Shown here: positions 62,946 to 64,000 of the stretch, piece by piece
Layout: every line of letters begins with the position of its first letter
How positions within the stretch are numbered: the stretch's first letter is position 1
NCBI GenBank assembly: GCA_902779125.1
Contig: CACZAC010000007.1
Span: 1-64,000 of the forward strand
Source: an uncultured Bacteroidales bacterium
GTDB taxonomy: Bacteria > Bacteroidota > Bacteroidia > Bacteroidales > Muribaculaceae
DNA: 64,000 bases
Direction of reading: 5' to 3'
Made by a program: the position numbers and the translations under genes
Notes under the pieces: generated by a model
Databases searched by the model: none
The model's input: only the letters and a program-made list of their open reading frames with translations
What the model was told of the DNA's origin: nothing

Positions 62946-63962
62946 ATGAGTGTAACGATATTAGGTATAGAATCGTCGTGCGACGACACGTCGGCAGCGG
63001 TATTGCGCGATACCGTGCTGTTGAGTAATGTCATTGCTAGCCAGCGGGTCCATGAGGCTTACGGTGGCGTGGTGCCCGAGTTGGCTTCGCGTGCCCACCA
63101 GCAGAACATCGTGCCCGTCGTGAGCGAGGCCATACGTCAGGCGGGCATCGACCGCAAGGATATCGATGCCATCGCATTCACACGCGGTCCCGGTCTGCCC
63201 GGATCGCTTCATGTGGGCACCTCTTTTGCCAAGGGCTTGGCACTGGCGCTCGACATTCCGCTGGTTGATGTGAACCACCTGCATGGTCATGTGCTTTCCC
63301 ACTTCGTCAAGGAGGACCCCGATGCCGAGGTGCCTGAATTCCCTTATCTGTGCCTGCTCATCAGCGGCGGTAATTCGCAGATTATCAAGGTTAATTCACC
63401 CCGTGATATGGAGGTGCTGGGACAGACCATCGACGATGCTGCTGGCGAGGCATTCGACAAGTGTGCCAAGGTCATGGGTCTGCCTTATCCTGGTGGCCCC
63501 GTCATCGACCGTCTGGCAGCCGAGGGCAACGCTAAAGCCTTTAAGTTTGCCAAACCTCATGTCGATGGCTATAACTACAGCTTCAGCGGTTTGAAGACCT
63601 CGTTCCTCTACACCCTGCGCGATGCCCTTAAGGAAAATCCCAATTTCATCGAGGAGAACAAGGCTGATTTGGCCGCTTCGCTGCAACGCACCATCATCGA
63701 GATTCTGATGGACAAGTTCGGCAAGGCAATCAAGGACACTGGCATACGGACCATCGCCATCGGCGGCGGTGTGTCGGCCAACAGTGGTATGCGTGCCGCA
63801 GTCGAGGATTACGCCCGCCGTCACCGTCTCAAGGCTTTCATCCCGAAACGTGTCTTCACGACCGACAATGCCGCCATGATAGCCATCGCCGGCCACTACA
63901 AATTCCTCGACAAAGACTTCTGCGACATCACCGCTCCCCCCTTCCAGCGAGTCATCATCTGA
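62946..63962 (+). CDS. tsaD: tRNA N6-adenosine threonylcarbamoyltransferase
   Basis: Transfers threonylcarbamoyl to A37 of tRNAs reading ANN codons (t6A), with TsaB/TsaE partners not in the window. The 338-residue protein has the family start ILGIESSCDDTSAAV, metal-binding His residues in HLHGH (111 and 115), and GGGVSANSGMR in the C-terminal half. Length is typical. A terminator follows the stop codon. Confidence 0.95.
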   Translation: MSVTILGIESSCDDTSAAVLRDTVLLSNVIASQRVHEAYGGVVPELASRAHQQNIVPVVSEAIRQAGIDRKDIDAIAFTRGPGLPGSLHVGTSFAKGLALALDIPLVDVNHLHGHVLSHFVKEDPDAEVPEFPYLCLLISGGNSQIIKVNSPRDMEVLGQTIDDAAGEAFDKCAKVMGLPYPGGPVIDRLAAEGNAKAFKFAKPHVDGYNYSFSGLKTSFLYTLRDALKENPNFIEENKADLAASLQRTIIEILMDKFGKAIKDTGIRTIAIGGGVSANSGMRAAVEDYARRHRLKAFIPKRVFTTDNAAMIAIAGHYKFLDKDFCDITAPPFQRVII

Positions 63963-63989
63963 AAAAAGCCTCCTTTTTGGAGACTTTTT
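63963..63989 (+). terminator. Terminator of tsaD
   Basis: AAAAGCCTCC-TTTTT-GGAGACTTTT, one mismatch in the stem, with a T-run at the end. Confidence 0.75.
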
Positions 63990-64000
63990 AAAAGAGATAA

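Overview
This window looks like chromosomal DNA of a gut-type member of the Bacteroidales, probably Muribaculaceae or Prevotellaceae (inference from gene content; no rRNA is present). Evidence: many start regions carry the Bacteroidetes sigma-factor promoter, a TTTG-like -33 box about 19-20 nt before TAnnTTTG. Typical families are a complete Bat aerotolerance operon, DUF4954, DUF4421, a PASTA-RluD pair, BspA-type and dockerin-bearing surface proteins, GH125, GH2 and GH33 enzymes, and a C-terminal sorting-type domain.

Layout. 1-12.9 kb: an unidentified edge fragment, a translationally coupled sialidase-dihydrouridine synthase pair, tRNA-Met(CAT), a four-helix-bundle gene inside a 30-bp inverted repeat, a DUF4954 beta-helix protein, a GH125 mannosidase, a leucine-rich-repeat/dockerin protein, a coiled-coil secreted protein and a GH13 lipoprotein. 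12.9-13.4 kb: a long intergenic region with a possible small RNA. 13.4-22.1 kb: moxR, a DUF58 gene, a small BatD-like gene, then batA, batB, batC, batD and batE. 22.1-25.5 kb: PAP2 phosphatase, small DNA-binding-like protein, universal stress protein and acyltransferase. 25.6-30.7 kb, minus strand: a DUF1232-like membrane protein, tex, a metallophosphoesterase and an acyltransferase. 31-37 kb: a lipoprotein, RluD, a PASTA protein, a hypothetical gene, a DUF4143-type ATPase behind three evenly spaced dyads, and a cation efflux protein. 37-48.6 kb, mostly minus strand: beta-galactosidase, KdsB, LUD protein, DUF1016 nuclease, small DedA/YqaA-like protein, esterase, DUF169, DUF6440 (plus strand), Dcu transporter and porin. 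48.7-64 kb: a repeat protein, a sorted secreted protein, a BspA-like protein, MutY, a lipoprotein/EF-hand pair, NadE, TamB, a DUF4421 protein and TsaD.

The most unusual structure is a family of intergenic 7-nt-period arrays that all fit (AACTNNN)n, found at about sixteen sites. They often have a left arm reading AGTT and a right arm reading AACT. One inverted pair has perfect 30-bp arms and encloses a four-helix-bundle (S23/IVP-like) gene plus a decayed second copy. Several arrays abut hairpins, and four genes end in Ser-stop codons supplied by an array or an array-like AGTTA. This suggests, but does not prove, a mobile or REP-like repeat system. The second notable signal is three 20-bp TTGTTG-N8-CAACAA dyads at exactly 32-bp spacing in the promoter of the DUF4143-type ATPase.
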